The notes under the pieces: model-generated
What the model was told of the DNA's origin: nothing
The model's database searches: none
What the model saw: only the letters and a program-made list of their open reading frames with translations
Program-made: the position numbers and the translations under genes
In this document: positions 1-7,670 of the stretch, piece by piece
Layout: each line of letters starts with the position of its first letter
How positions within the stretch are numbered: the first letter of the stretch is position 1
Assembly: GCF_001442755.1 (NCBI RefSeq)
Contig: NZ_CP006369.1
Coordinates: 372,001 to 436,000 of the forward strand
DNA: 64,000 nt
From: Aureimonas sp. AU20
GTDB lineage: Bacteria; Pseudomonadota; Alphaproteobacteria; Rhizobiales; Rhizobiaceae
Reading direction: 5' to 3'

Positions 1-37
1 CCGCCATCGGCCGCCTCCCACCGTCCGAAATGAGGAG

Positions 38-61
38 CCGGCGGCCCGATCGGGCCGCCGG
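38..61 (-). terminator. Perfect GC palindrome after the sugar-binding protein gene
   Basis: A 24-bp perfect palindrome lies 9 bp past the stop of the minus-strand binding-protein gene. It would fold into a very stable hairpin. The following run on the minus strand has only a short T stretch, so this may be a terminator or a processing/stabilising hairpin between this gene and whatever lies to the left. Confidence 0.5.
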
Positions 62-69
62 AGCAGGGG

Positions 70-1074
70 TCAGAGGCCGAGCGCGACCAGACGGTCGATA
101 TTGGCCTTGTCGAGGGATTCGAGCTTCTGGGCCTGGATCAGCCGCTTGTCGGGATAGACCCGCACGGGGCCGACGCCGGTGATCTCCATGTTGTCGGTGG
201 GCTCCTTGCCCGCCGCCAGCAGCGAGGAAAGCTGCGCGAAGACCTCGCCCGCCGTCAGCGGGTTCCAGATATAGCCGCCGCGAATGACGCCGGATTTGAC
301 GTATTTTGCGCCCTGGCCCGGCGAGAAGCCGCCGACCAGCGCGATGCTCTTGGCCTTGCCGCGATCGTCCAGAACGCGCCCGGCGCCGATCGGGCCCTGG
401 CTGCCGAAGGTCAGGATGCCCTTGAGGTCCGGGTTGGCGCGCAGCTGGTCCTGCGTGGTCTTGATGCTTTCGTCGAGGCTTTCGGCGACGCCGAACCGAT
501 CCCCCACCATCTGCATCTTGGGATATTTCGTCTTCTGATAGGCGATGGCGGCATCGGCCCAGGCGTTGTGCAGCGGCACGGTGAGCGAGCCGACATAGAC
601 GATATACTTGCCTTCCTCGCCCATCTCCTTGGCCAGAAGGTCCATATGCGCCTGGCCGTAGGCCTCGGTCGTGGTCAGCTCGAAGTCCCAGTCCTTCTCC
701 TTCTGGTCCGGCCCTTCGTGGGCGAGGACCTTGATGCCGGCGGCGCGGGCGCGGCCGAGCACGGGCTCGAGCGCGGCGGAATCGTTGGGCACGATGCCGA
801 TCACGTTGACCTTGCGGGCGATCAGGTCCTCGATGGCGCGGACCTGCTGGGCCGCGTCGGCCTGCGTCGGGCCGACCATCCAGGCATTGACCTTGTACTC
901 CTTGGCGCCCTTCTTGATCCCTTCCTCCATCGCGTTGAACCAGGGAATGCCCCCGATCTTCACGACGATTCCGGCCTGCGGCTCGGCGCTCTGGGCCAAG
1001 GCGGCGGGGCCGGCGAGCGAGAGGGCCAGAAGACCTCCCATGGCCGCGAGAGCGCGGCGGCGCGACATCAGCAT
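70..1074 (-). CDS. Periplasmic sugar-binding protein of an ABC transporter
   Basis: This 334-residue exported protein captures a sugar, probably a monosaccharide, in the periplasm for an ABC importer. The first ~27 residues form a signal peptide with an SRRR start, a hydrophobic core and AQS at the cleavage region; the arginines leave Tat export possible. The body reads as Peripla_BP_4 (RhaS/LsrB-like), with the typical early VKIGGIPWFNAMEEGIKKGA and the later IGIVPNDSAAL segment. The first ATG was chosen because a GGGAGGA Shine-Dalgarno sits 7 bp upstream. It begins only 16 bp after the LacI stop, so both are probably one transcript. Permease and ATPase genes are not in view and may lie to the left. 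The ligand is not provable here; the nearby ketose epimerase suggests a ketohexose. Confidence 0.85.
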   Translation of the reverse strand: MLMSRRRALAAMGGLLALSLAGPAALAQSAEPQAGIVVKIGGIPWFNAMEEGIKKGAKEYKVNAWMVGPTQADAAQQVRAIEDLIARKVNVIGIVPNDSAALEPVLGRARAAGIKVLAHEGPDQKEKDWDFELTTTEAYGQAHMDLLAKEMGEEGKYIVYVGSLTVPLHNAWADAAIAYQKTKYPKMQMVGDRFGVAESLDESIKTTQDQLRANPDLKGILTFGSQGPIGAGRVLDDRGKAKSIALVGGFSPGQGAKYVKSGVIRGGYIWNPLTAGEVFAQLSSLLAAGKEPTDNMEITGVGPVRVYPDKRLIQAQKLESLDKANIDRLVALGL

Positions 1075-1090
1075 GTCTTATCCTCCCGTG

Positions 1091-2113
1091 TCATGAACCC
1101 GCCCGGCCTCCCCGCCGGTGCGGGACCCGCAGTGTCGAGCCGCGGATGGTGACGGCGCATTCGAGGCGCCTTGTTTCTTCAGGGGACTCATGGCCGTCCA
1201 TGCGCCGGCGCAACAGCGCCCAGGCGGCCTTGGCCATGTCCTCCACCGGCTGGCGCACGGCGGTGATGCCGGGCGAGACGAGCCGCATCCATTCCATCTC
1301 GTCGAACGAGGCGAAGGCGAGATCGGCCGGAATCCGAAGCTCCAGCGCGCCGATCAGCCGATAGGCCGCGAGCGAGGTCATGTGGTCGAGCGCGAACAGC
1401 GCGCCCGGCCGCTCGCGCTCCAGGCGCTCGCGCAGGCGAGCCGTCGCCTCCTCGCACTCGAAGCCGACTTCCAGCATCTCGGCGCGCATCGAGCCCGCCT
1501 CGGCGGCGAACCCGTCCCAGCGCTCGCGCACATTGCTGATGGCGAGACTGGTGCCGACCACGAGGCAGCTTTCCGTCCCGGCCTCCGCCATATGGCGCGC
1601 GAGGGCGCCGGACGCCGGCCCGTTGTCGACCGCCACGAGATCGAAGCGGCTGTCGTCGGGAATGCGGTCCGCCACCACGGCGGGAACGGCGAAGCCGGCG
1701 GGCAGGCGCGACGAGAGCGCCCCGTCGCAGGGAATGACGATCAGCCCCGCCGGGCGCCAGGCGCGGATATTGGCGAGGCGGTCGGCCTCCTCCTTGGGGT
1801 CGTTCCGCGCCGAAACCACGGCCAGATCGAACCCGCCCTCGCGCGCCTCGTGCTCCAGCGTGGAGACGAAGGCGGCGAACATGGGATTGGTGAGGTCCGG
1901 CACCACGACCGCCGCCAGCGCCGCCTTGCCCGAGCGCAGGCGCGAGGCGGCGATGTCGGTGACGTAGCCCAGTTCCTCGACGGCGGCGCGCACCCGCTCA
2001 GCGAAGTCGAGCGACACGCTCGCCTTGCCGTTGATGACGTTGGAAACCGTGGCGATGGACACGCCGGCTCGCTCCGCCACCATGCGGATGGACGGCGTTT
2101 GTTGTCGCGACAT
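1091..2113 (-). CDS. LacI-family transcriptional regulator
   Basis: This 340-residue repressor has an N-terminal LacI helix-turn-helix (IRMVAERAGVSIATVSNVIN, about residues 9-28) with the hinge helix after it, followed by a periplasmic-binding-like effector domain. The open frame extends 21 residues further upstream, but those residues do not resemble LacI N-termini, so the ATG at MSRQQT is taken as the start. It is co-directional with the sugar-binding protein gene and divergent from the epimerase gene, and an AAACGTTT dyad lies in the shared promoter region. This supports a local sugar-responsive repressor, probably also autoregulated. The inducer is unknown. Confidence 0.9.
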   Translation of the reverse strand: MSRQQTPSIRMVAERAGVSIATVSNVINGKASVSLDFAERVRAAVEELGYVTDIAASRLRSGKAALAAVVVPDLTNPMFAAFVSTLEHEAREGGFDLAVVSARNDPKEEADRLANIRAWRPAGLIVIPCDGALSSRLPAGFAVPAVVADRIPDDSRFDLVAVDNGPASGALARHMAEAGTESCLVVGTSLAISNVRERWDGFAAEAGSMRAEMLEVGFECEEATARLRERLERERPGALFALDHMTSLAAYRLIGALELRIPADLAFASFDEMEWMRLVSPGITAVRQPVEDMAKAAWALLRRRMDGHESPEETRRLECAVTIRGSTLRVPHRRGGRAGS

Positions 2114-2163
2114 GGACGCCCCTCCCAAGACGAACCGAGCCCAAACTTCGATTTGAACGCCAA

Positions 2164-2175
2164 TAAAACGTTTCA
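2164..2175. promoter_or_regulatory. LacI-type operator candidate
   Basis: The sequence TAAAACGTTTCA has a perfect AAACGTTT core centred on CG, the classic LacI/GalR-family operator pattern, with 10 of 12 bases symmetric. It lies about 50 bp upstream of the lacI-like start and about 140 bp upstream of the divergent epimerase start, so it could control both directions. Confidence 0.6.
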
Positions 2176-2316
2176 TCGAAGGCTAGACACGGGTCCAGAC
2201 TTTGTCAATCATGCAGATCAGCAGCCGAGCGTCGGGCTTTGCTGCAGAGCGAAAGAACAGTTCGCGTTTGCGAGACTGCGCACTTGCAAAAGAACGAGAC
2301 GTACCGGGAGGACGAC

Positions 2317-3219
2317 ATGAACAAGCTGGGTGTACACGCGCTGGTCTGGGAAGCGGGCTGGAGCGAGGCGGAATGCGCGCGGGCGATCGGCAAGACGGCC
2401 GAGATCGGCTTCGACTTCATCGAGGCGCCGGCGCTGGACCCGAGCCTGATCGACCCGGTCTTCACCCGCCGCCAGCTGGAGCAGGCCGGCATCGGCATCA
2501 ACTTTTCGCTCGGCCTCGGTTTCGAGGACGACATTTCCTCCGGCGACCCGGAGAAGCGCGCGCGCGGCAAGCGCAAGCTGGAGGACGCGATCGCCGTGTG
2601 CCGCGACTGCGGCGGCGAGAACATCGGCGGCATTCTCTACTCCGCCTTCGGCAAATACGCGGTGCAGCCCACCGCCGAGGGCATTCGCCAATCGGCCGAG
2701 ACCCTGGCCGAAGTGGCCGAGATCGCCGCGCGCAGCAACATCACGCTCGCCCTGGAAGTGGTGAATCGCTACGAGACCAATATCTGCAACACGGCGGCGC
2801 AAGGCGTCGAAATGGTTCGGCTGATCGGCGCGCCGAACGTCAAGGTCCATCTCGACGTCTACCACATGAACATCGAGGAATCCGACATCGCGCAGGCGAT
2901 CGTCGAGACCGGCGACGACATCGGCTATTTCCACACCGGCGATTCGCATCGCGGCTACATGGGCTCGGGCACGATCGACCTCGCCTCCGTGTTCCGCGCC
3001 CTGGTGCGCTGCCGCTACCAGGGGCCGATCACCTTCGAGAGCTTCTCCTCGCGCGTCGTCGGCCAGCCGCTGGAAGGCATTCTGGGCATCTGGCGCAATC
3101 TCTGGGAGGACAGCCACGACCTCGCCTCCCACGCGCTGATGTACACCAAGGCCCAGCTCAAGGCCGCCCAGGAAGCCGAGCGCCAGGCGAACGAGCGCAG
3201 CCGGCTGCCGCTGGGCTGA
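2317..3219 (+). CDS. D-tagatose/D-psicose 3-epimerase-like sugar epimerase
   Basis: A 300-residue TIM-barrel sugar epimerase of the xylose-isomerase-like family. The metal site of the ketose 3-epimerases can be traced: E147 in LALEVVNRYE, D180 in VHLDVYHMN, H206 in YFHTGDSHRG and E241 in ITFES. The known reaction is C3 epimerisation of free ketohexoses using Mn or Co. Start chosen at MNKLGV because GGGAGGACG lies just upstream; the open frame continues upstream without good coding character. It is divergent from lacI and the sugar-binding protein, so it probably acts on the imported sugar. The exact substrate (psicose, tagatose, another ketose or an inosose) cannot be fixed from the sequence. 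Confidence 0.85.
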   Translation: MNKLGVHALVWEAGWSEAECARAIGKTAEIGFDFIEAPALDPSLIDPVFTRRQLEQAGIGINFSLGLGFEDDISSGDPEKRARGKRKLEDAIAVCRDCGGENIGGILYSAFGKYAVQPTAEGIRQSAETLAEVAEIAARSNITLALEVVNRYETNICNTAAQGVEMVRLIGAPNVKVHLDVYHMNIEESDIAQAIVETGDDIGYFHTGDSHRGYMGSGTIDLASVFRALVRCRYQGPITFESFSSRVVGQPLEGILGIWRNLWEDSHDLASHALMYTKAQLKAAQEAERQANERSRLPLG

Positions 3220-3251
3220 GGCCAACGCCCCTCTCCCACCCCGAATAATCG

Positions 3252-3279
3252 AAGGGCGACGACGCGTTCGTCGCCCTTT
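3252..3279 (+). terminator. Rho-independent terminator after the epimerase gene
   Basis: An 11-bp perfect stem (AAGGGCGACGA / TCGTCGCCCTT) with a 5-nt loop is followed by TTT, 33 bp after the epimerase stop. The rest of the 406-bp gap up to 3625 holds no gene I can support. It contains several GC-rich open frames but none with a recognisable product. Confidence 0.75.
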
Positions 3280-3625
3280 GCCGTTCCATCCACTCCCGAG
3301 CCGCGAAAAAATTCGCCCCCGCACCGGATGGAATCCGCCGCTCCCGCGTATACGGGGCATGAAGGTTCGAAGTCCCGACATCCTCCCCCCTCGGTCCCAG
3401 GCTCTGGCGACCCGATGATCGGCACGCTCGCCTTCAGCGGCTCCCCCTCGCGGGATCCGCGTGTTCTCTCCGAGCGATCGCGAGACCGTCCCGGCGCCAG
3501 CGTGGCCCCCGCCGCGCCTCATAGGCGACGTGCCGACGCTCCTCGACCTCACCTTCCCCCTCTTCCGCTTCTCGTCCGCCCTCGCGGCGGCGCAAGCTCG
3601 CGGCTTCATCAAGGAGACCTAAGGC

Positions 3626-4249
3626 ATGGACACCAACGACCGTCAGGCCATCGAGCAGCTTTTCACCAAGCTCGAAGGCGTGGAGCGTCAGGCCGGGCCG
3701 CGCGACGCGGAGGCCGAAAGCTTCATCGCCTCGCGCGTTTCGCGCCAGCCGGGCGCGCCCTATTTCATGGCGCAGACCATCGTGATGCAGGAAATGGCAC
3801 TGGAAAGCGCCCAGCGCGAGATGGAAGAGCTGCGCCGCGCCAAGGCGGCCGAGCCGCAGTCCAGCGGCGGAATGTTCGGCCGCCTGTTCGGCGGCAGCCA
3901 AACGCCTGAGCGCGCCGCCGTGCCGGCCGCCGGCCGAGGCCCCGCCGCCGCAGCGGGTCCCTGGGGTGGATCGGCCGCCGCCCAGGCTCCTCAACAGGGC
4001 TATCCCCAGCAGGGCTACGCTCAGCAGGGGCGCGGCGGCGGCGGATTCCTGGCCGGAGCCGCGCAGACCGCGATGGGCGTCGCCGGCGGCGTGCTTCTGG
4101 GCAATGCCATCGGCGGCATGTTCGGCGGGTCGGAGGCATCGGCCGAGACAGCCGCCGCCGAGCCGGCCGCTGCGGACGAGCCGCAGGTCGAGGAAACCTC
4201 CTACGACGACGGCGGCTTCGACGATTTCGGCGGCGACGACGAGATCTGA
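3626..4249 (+). CDS. DUF2076 family protein
   Basis: A 207-residue protein. The N-terminal ~85 residues are the helical DUF2076 domain (start MDTNDRQAIEQLF, followed by YFMAQTIVMQEMAL). A low-complexity Pro/Gln/Gly linker with repeated QQGY units follows (about 125-150), then a glycine-rich hydrophobic stretch (AMGVAGGVLLGNAIGGMFGG) that could lie in the membrane. The tail is strongly acidic and ends GGDDEI. DUF2076 proteins are common in alphaproteobacteria and have no established function; an envelope or ABC-accessory role has been suggested only by annotation. A strong terminator follows, so it is probably transcribed alone. Confidence 0.8.
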   Translation: MDTNDRQAIEQLFTKLEGVERQAGPRDAEAESFIASRVSRQPGAPYFMAQTIVMQEMALESAQREMEELRRAKAAEPQSSGGMFGRLFGGSQTPERAAVPAAGRGPAAAAGPWGGSAAAQAPQQGYPQQGYAQQGRGGGGFLAGAAQTAMGVAGGVLLGNAIGGMFGGSEASAETAAAEPAAADEPQVEETSYDDGGFDDFGGDDEI

Positions 4250-4266
4250 TACACTCTCTCCATCGG

Positions 4267-4305
4267 CACGGGCGGGGCACCTCCCCCGCCCGTGTCCTTT
4301 GTTTT
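4267..4305 (+). terminator. Rho-independent terminator after the DUF2076 gene
   Basis: An 11-bp stem CACGGGCGGGG / CCCCGCCCGTG with a short loop is followed by TCCTTTGTTTT. It starts 18 bp after the DUF2076 stop codon. Confidence 0.75.
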
Positions 4306-4342
4306 CGCGACGCGCTAGCGCCGCCCAAAGAGATGGAACGTG

Positions 4343-5002
4343 ATGGAAGCCTACATTGCCGAAATTGGCCATTTCGTGCGGACCCATCAGGGATGGGCCG
4401 GCGTGATCGTCGGCCTGATCTCGTTCGGCGAGTCGCTCGTGTTGGCCGGGCTCCTGATTCCGGCGACGGCCATCATGCTGGTGATCGGCGGCCTGGTCGG
4501 CACGGGCGTTCTCGATCCGGTGACGGTGCTGGTCGGCGCCATCCTGGGCGCGATCGTCGGCGACATCGTCTCCTATGCCCTCGGCCGCTGGCTCGGCCCC
4601 GGCATCGTCCATCGCAAGCCTCTGCGGCGCTACCGCCACGCCGTCGCCAAGACCCGGCTCTTCTTCCGCAAATACGGCTTCGCCGCCGTTCTGGTCGGCC
4701 GTTTCCTCGGCCCCATCCGCTCCACCGTGCCTCTGGTCGCGGGCATGATGGCGATGAATCAGGTGCGGTTCCAGATCGCCAACGTCCTTTCCGCCGTGCT
4801 CTGGGCGCCCTTGATGCTGGCCCCCGGCTGGATCGGCGCGCGCGGCCTGTCCGAGCTCGAATGGGTCGGGGGCGAGCATATGCTGGCAGTCGTCGCGCTG
4901 GTGATCGTGGTGACCGGGATCGGCACGGCCTATATCGGCAAGCACCTTGCCAAGCGCGCCAAGCCCCGGCGCGTGCGCGCGGCGGCGCAGCCCGGCCTCT
5001 GA
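4343..5002 (+). CDS. DedA-family inner-membrane protein
   Basis: A 219-residue integral membrane protein of the DedA/SNARE-associated (VTT) family. Family marks are GESLVLAGLLIPATAI near the N-terminus, the amphipathic region with KYGFAAVLVGRFLGPIRST, then further membrane segments. DedA proteins support membrane homeostasis and proton-motive force and some act as lipid scramblases or flippases; the particular substrate here is unknown. ATG 4343 was preferred over the GTG one codon upstream. The C-terminus is basic (KRAKPRRVRAAA), consistent with a cytoplasmic tail. No partner gene is obvious; it stands between two independently terminated genes. Confidence 0.85.
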   Translation: MEAYIAEIGHFVRTHQGWAGVIVGLISFGESLVLAGLLIPATAIMLVIGGLVGTGVLDPVTVLVGAILGAIVGDIVSYALGRWLGPGIVHRKPLRRYRHAVAKTRLFFRKYGFAAVLVGRFLGPIRSTVPLVAGMMAMNQVRFQIANVLSAVLWAPLMLAPGWIGARGLSELEWVGGEHMLAVVALVIVVTGIGTAYIGKHLAKRAKPRRVRAAAQPGL

Positions 5003-5367
5003 GGCTTTGACTGGAAATGCGGCGGACGGTCCGCAAGCGATCGTTCGCCGCTCGATGCTCGCCGTCGAAACGCTCCGCCCCTGGACGGACCAGACGTTGA
5101 CGCCAATATTGCCGCGATGATCGCTCCTGAAACGAGTGGCGCCGACGCGCCCGGCGCTGCCGACGGCTCCGTCGGCGAAGACCCGCCCAGTCCGGCTCAC
5201 CGAGCCCGGCTGGCGCCTGGACAAAGTGCCGGCAGGGACGTGCGTCCCCAATCCGAACCGTTGACATCATCTCTCCAGGCCTTCGTGCCGGAGCGCGACG
5301 TCGCCGGGAGGCTCACCGCTTCCGGCGGCGCGCCCGCATCTGTCCCCCACAAAAGGCCCTGATCTCC
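5003..5367 (+). promoter_or_regulatory. Hairpin-rich leader upstream of the TerC-family gene
   Basis: A 365-bp gene-free stretch. It holds three successive strong hairpins: GCCGACGG/CCGTCGGC at 5159-5176, GGGACG/CGTCCC at 5235-5248, and CGCCGG/CCGGCG at 5302-5327. A TTGACA hexamer is at 5261-5266. A structured 5' leader before TerC-family genes is often a manganese riboswitch (yybP-ykoY), but I do not recognise its conserved loop sequences here. Treat this as an unassigned structured leader. Confidence 0.3.
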
Positions 5368-6939
5368 ATGGAATGGATCGCAGACCCGAACGCTTGGATC
5401 GGGCTCGCGACGCTTGTCGTGCTCGAAATCGTCCTCGGCATCGACAATCTCGTCTTCATCGCCATCCTGGCCGAGAAACTGCCGCCCGAGCAGCGCGACC
5501 GCGCCCGGCTGATCGGCCTTTCGCTGGCGCTGGTCATGCGCCTCGTTCTGCTCGCGTCGATCTCCTGGATCGTCACGCTGACCAGCCCGCTCTTCTCGGT
5601 CGGCAGCTTTTCCTTTTCGGGGCGCGACCTGATCCTCATCGTCGGCGGCGTGTTCCTGCTCGCCAAGGGTACGATGGAGCTGCACGAGAGGCTCGAAGGG
5701 CACGAAGCGAAGACGGGCGGCGTGCGCGTCGAGGCCGTGTTCTGGCAGGTGATCGCGCAGATCGTCATCCTCGATGCCGTGTTCTCGCTGGACAGCGTCA
5801 TCACCGCCGTCGGCATGGTCGAGCATCTGATGGTCATGGTGATCGCCGTGATCGTCGCGATGGCAATCATGATGCTGGCCTCGAAGCCGCTCATGGCCTT
5901 CGTCAACCGGCATCCGACCGTCGTCATCCTGTGCCTCGGCTTCCTCCTGATGATCGGGTTCAGCCTCGTCACCGAAGGGTTCGGCTACCACCTTCCCAAG
6001 GGCTATCTCTACGCCGCCATCGGCTTCTCCGTGCTGATCGAGGCCGCCAACCAGTTTCGCAGCCGCAAGACGGACAGCGAGTTCGCGGGGATGGACATGC
6101 GCGAGCGCACGGCCGCCGCCGTGCTGAAGCTTCTAGGCGGTCGCCGCCGGGGCGAGGCGCGGTTGGAGCCCTCCGCCCTCGGCGCGCCGGATGGCGAGGA
6201 GGCCGCCGTCTTCGCCCCGGCGGAAACGGACATGATCCAGGGCGTACTGACGCTCGCCGAGCGCCCGGTGCGCACGATCATGTCGCCGCGCGCCGAAATC
6301 CAGTGGATCGACCTTGGCGAGACGCAGGAGGAGGTCCGCGCCGACATTCTCGATCTCACCCATTCGACGGTGCTTCTGTGCCGCGACGGGCTCGACGGGT
6401 TCGTGGGCGTCGCCGCCACAACCGATCTCCTGCATTCGCTAGCCGAAGGTGCGACCGTCGATCTCCAGGCGAAGATGCGCCAGCCCGTGATCGTCCACGA
6501 GGGAACCAGCGTTCTTCGGCTGATGGAACAGTTGCGGCGATCCTCGACGCCGATTTCCATCGTCGTGGACGAATACGGTTCCGTCGTGGGCGTCGCGACC
6601 CCGACCGACATTCTGGAAGCCATCGCCGGCGAGTTTCCCGACCGCGACGAGGCGCCCGCCGACATGCACCTGACCGAGGACGGCAGCTGGACGCTCGACG
6701 GCTTCGTGGATGTTCACCGCGCCAGCGCGGCGCTGGGCGTCGATCTGGTGGACGCGAGCCATCGCTACACCACGCTGAACGGCTACATCGTGTGGAAGCT
6801 CGGCGACATTCCGCGCGACGGCCAGCGGTTTCGCGCGGATGGGCTGGAGATCGAGATCCTTGCCATGAAGGGCCGGACCGTGGACAAGGCGCGCCTGCGA
6901 CTTCTCGCGGCCGAGGCGGTGAGCGAGATGGCGGATTGA
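5368..6939 (+). CDS. TerC-family membrane protein with CBS pair and CorC/HlyC C-terminal domain
   Basis: A 523-residue protein. Residues ~1-235 are a TerC-type membrane domain with conserved acidic residues inside helices ([13 protein letters not shown] and [18 protein letters not shown]). A CBS-domain pair follows at about 300-420, after [13 protein letters not shown], and a CorC_HlyC transporter-associated domain ends the protein. This is the YegH/YoaE architecture. TerC members are linked to metal-ion export, including manganese supply to exoenzymes, and to tellurite resistance; the CBS pair probably senses nucleotides or ionic state. The substrate is not shown. The long structured leader upstream suggests RNA-level control. 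Confidence 0.85.
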   Translation: MEWIADPNAWIGLATLVVLEIVLGIDNLVFIAILAEKLPPEQRDRARLIGLSLALVMRLVLLASISWIVTLTSPLFSVGSFSFSGRDLILIVGGVFLLAKGTMELHERLEGHEAKTGGVRVEAVFWQVIAQIVILDAVFSLDSVITAVGMVEHLMVMVIAVIVAMAIMMLASKPLMAFVNRHPTVVILCLGFLLMIGFSLVTEGFGYHLPKGYLYAAIGFSVLIEAANQFRSRKTDSEFAGMDMRERTAAAVLKLLGGRRRGEARLEPSALGAPDGEEAAVFAPAETDMIQGVLTLAERPVRTIMSPRAEIQWIDLGETQEEVRADILDLTHSTVLLCRDGLDGFVGVAATTDLLHSLAEGATVDLQAKMRQPVIVHEGTSVLRLMEQLRRSSTPISIVVDEYGSVVGVATPTDILEAIAGEFPDRDEAPADMHLTEDGSWTLDGFVDVHRASAALGVDLVDASHRYTTLNGYIVWKLGDIPRDGQRFRADGLEIEILAMKGRTVDKARLRLLAAEAVSEMAD

Positions 6940-7135
6940 ACCCGCTCGGAACACACGCCGCCGGACAGGCCGCTTTCGGCATCGGGCGTTCCACGGCCCA
7001 GGCGCGTCCGGCGCTCACGCTCAGTGCGGGTGGGTCGAGACTCGACGGCTGCGGGGCGCACGTGTTTCGAACTGAGGGTCCGTTCCGAAGCGGCAGCGCA
7101 TGTCCGGCTTCCGGTCTCCGCACCCCGGTCGATCC

Positions 7136-7477
7136 ATGACGGGTCCGGGACGGACGTTCGCGCTGGCCCGAGCCAAGCTTCGCAACGCGATCGACCAGAG
7201 ATGGCGGGGCCACGTCCCGCTCGCGCGCTTGCTGTTCGTGGACATGCTGGTCTGGGGCACGATCCTGAACCTCACGACCACCGGCGCGTCGCTGATCCTC
7301 TTGGCGTACGACGCCCCGATCTGGGCGGTGATCGCCGTCTGGCTTTCGTCCTGGCCCTGCAACGCCTTCCTATGTCTCAGCGTCTGGCGCACGGCCGACC
7401 GCGCGAAACGAGGCGTGCTGCCGGTCCTCGCCGGCCCCCTCGCCACGATCTGGGCGCTCGGAATTTCCGTCGTCTGA
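7136..7477 (+). CDS. Small hypothetical membrane protein
   Basis: A 113-residue product if the ATG at 7136 is used; an in-frame ATG at 7100 would add 12 residues and neither has a clear ribosome site. After a basic N-terminus there are two to three hydrophobic segments (about LLFVDMLVWGTILNLTTTG, ASLILLAYDAPIWAVIAVWL, and a C-terminal LPVLAGPLATIWALGISVV). I do not recognise a family. Codon use matches neighbouring genes, which supports real coding. A MITE-like element begins 17 bp after its stop. Confidence 0.45.
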   Translation: MTGPGRTFALARAKLRNAIDQRWRGHVPLARLLFVDMLVWGTILNLTTTGASLILLAYDAPIWAVIAVWLSSWPCNAFLCLSVWRTADRAKRGVLPVLAGPLATIWALGISVV

Positions 7478-7494
7478 CACGCCGTCTCCGTTAA

Positions 7495-7655
7495 GAGGCT
7501 GTTTGGAAATTCGGCGGCGGAGGGCCGGCGAGGGATTTTTTGATGTCGCAAGGCGCCAAACGTAGTCGATGCCGGCGGCATCGGCGAGGATTGGCAACGA
7601 AGTGATGGCGGAAAAGAACCGTCGGACCGGCCCGACCGAGTTTCCAAACAGGCTC
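7495..7655. mobile_element. MITE-like element, copy A (161 bp)
   Basis: A non-coding element with 20-bp terminal inverted repeats. The left end is GAGGCTGTTTGGAAATTCGG; the right end, read inward, is GAGCCTGTTTGGAAACTCGG, with two mismatches. It is flanked by TAA on both sides (7492-7494 and 7656-7658), a plausible 3-bp target duplication of the kind made by IS5-group transposases. It encodes no transposase, so it would be moved in trans. Related copies lie at 57346-57505 and about 60537-60711. It sits between the small membrane protein gene and the histidine kinase gene. Confidence 0.7.
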
Positions 7656-7670
7656 TAAGGACGGAACGCG

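Noticed and set aside
5117..5362. Short plus-strand frame in the TerC leader
   Set aside because: It is 81 residues, GC-rich and low in complexity. It has no good ribosome site and overlaps the hairpins.
5003..5367. yybP-ykoY manganese riboswitch before the TerC-family gene
   Set aside because: Hairpins are present, but the conserved loop sequences that define the class are not recognisable. It is kept only as an unassigned structured leader.
7495..7655. Copy A as a complete insertion sequence
   Set aside because: It is 161 bp and has no open reading frame of transposase size, so it can only be a non-autonomous element or an IS remnant.
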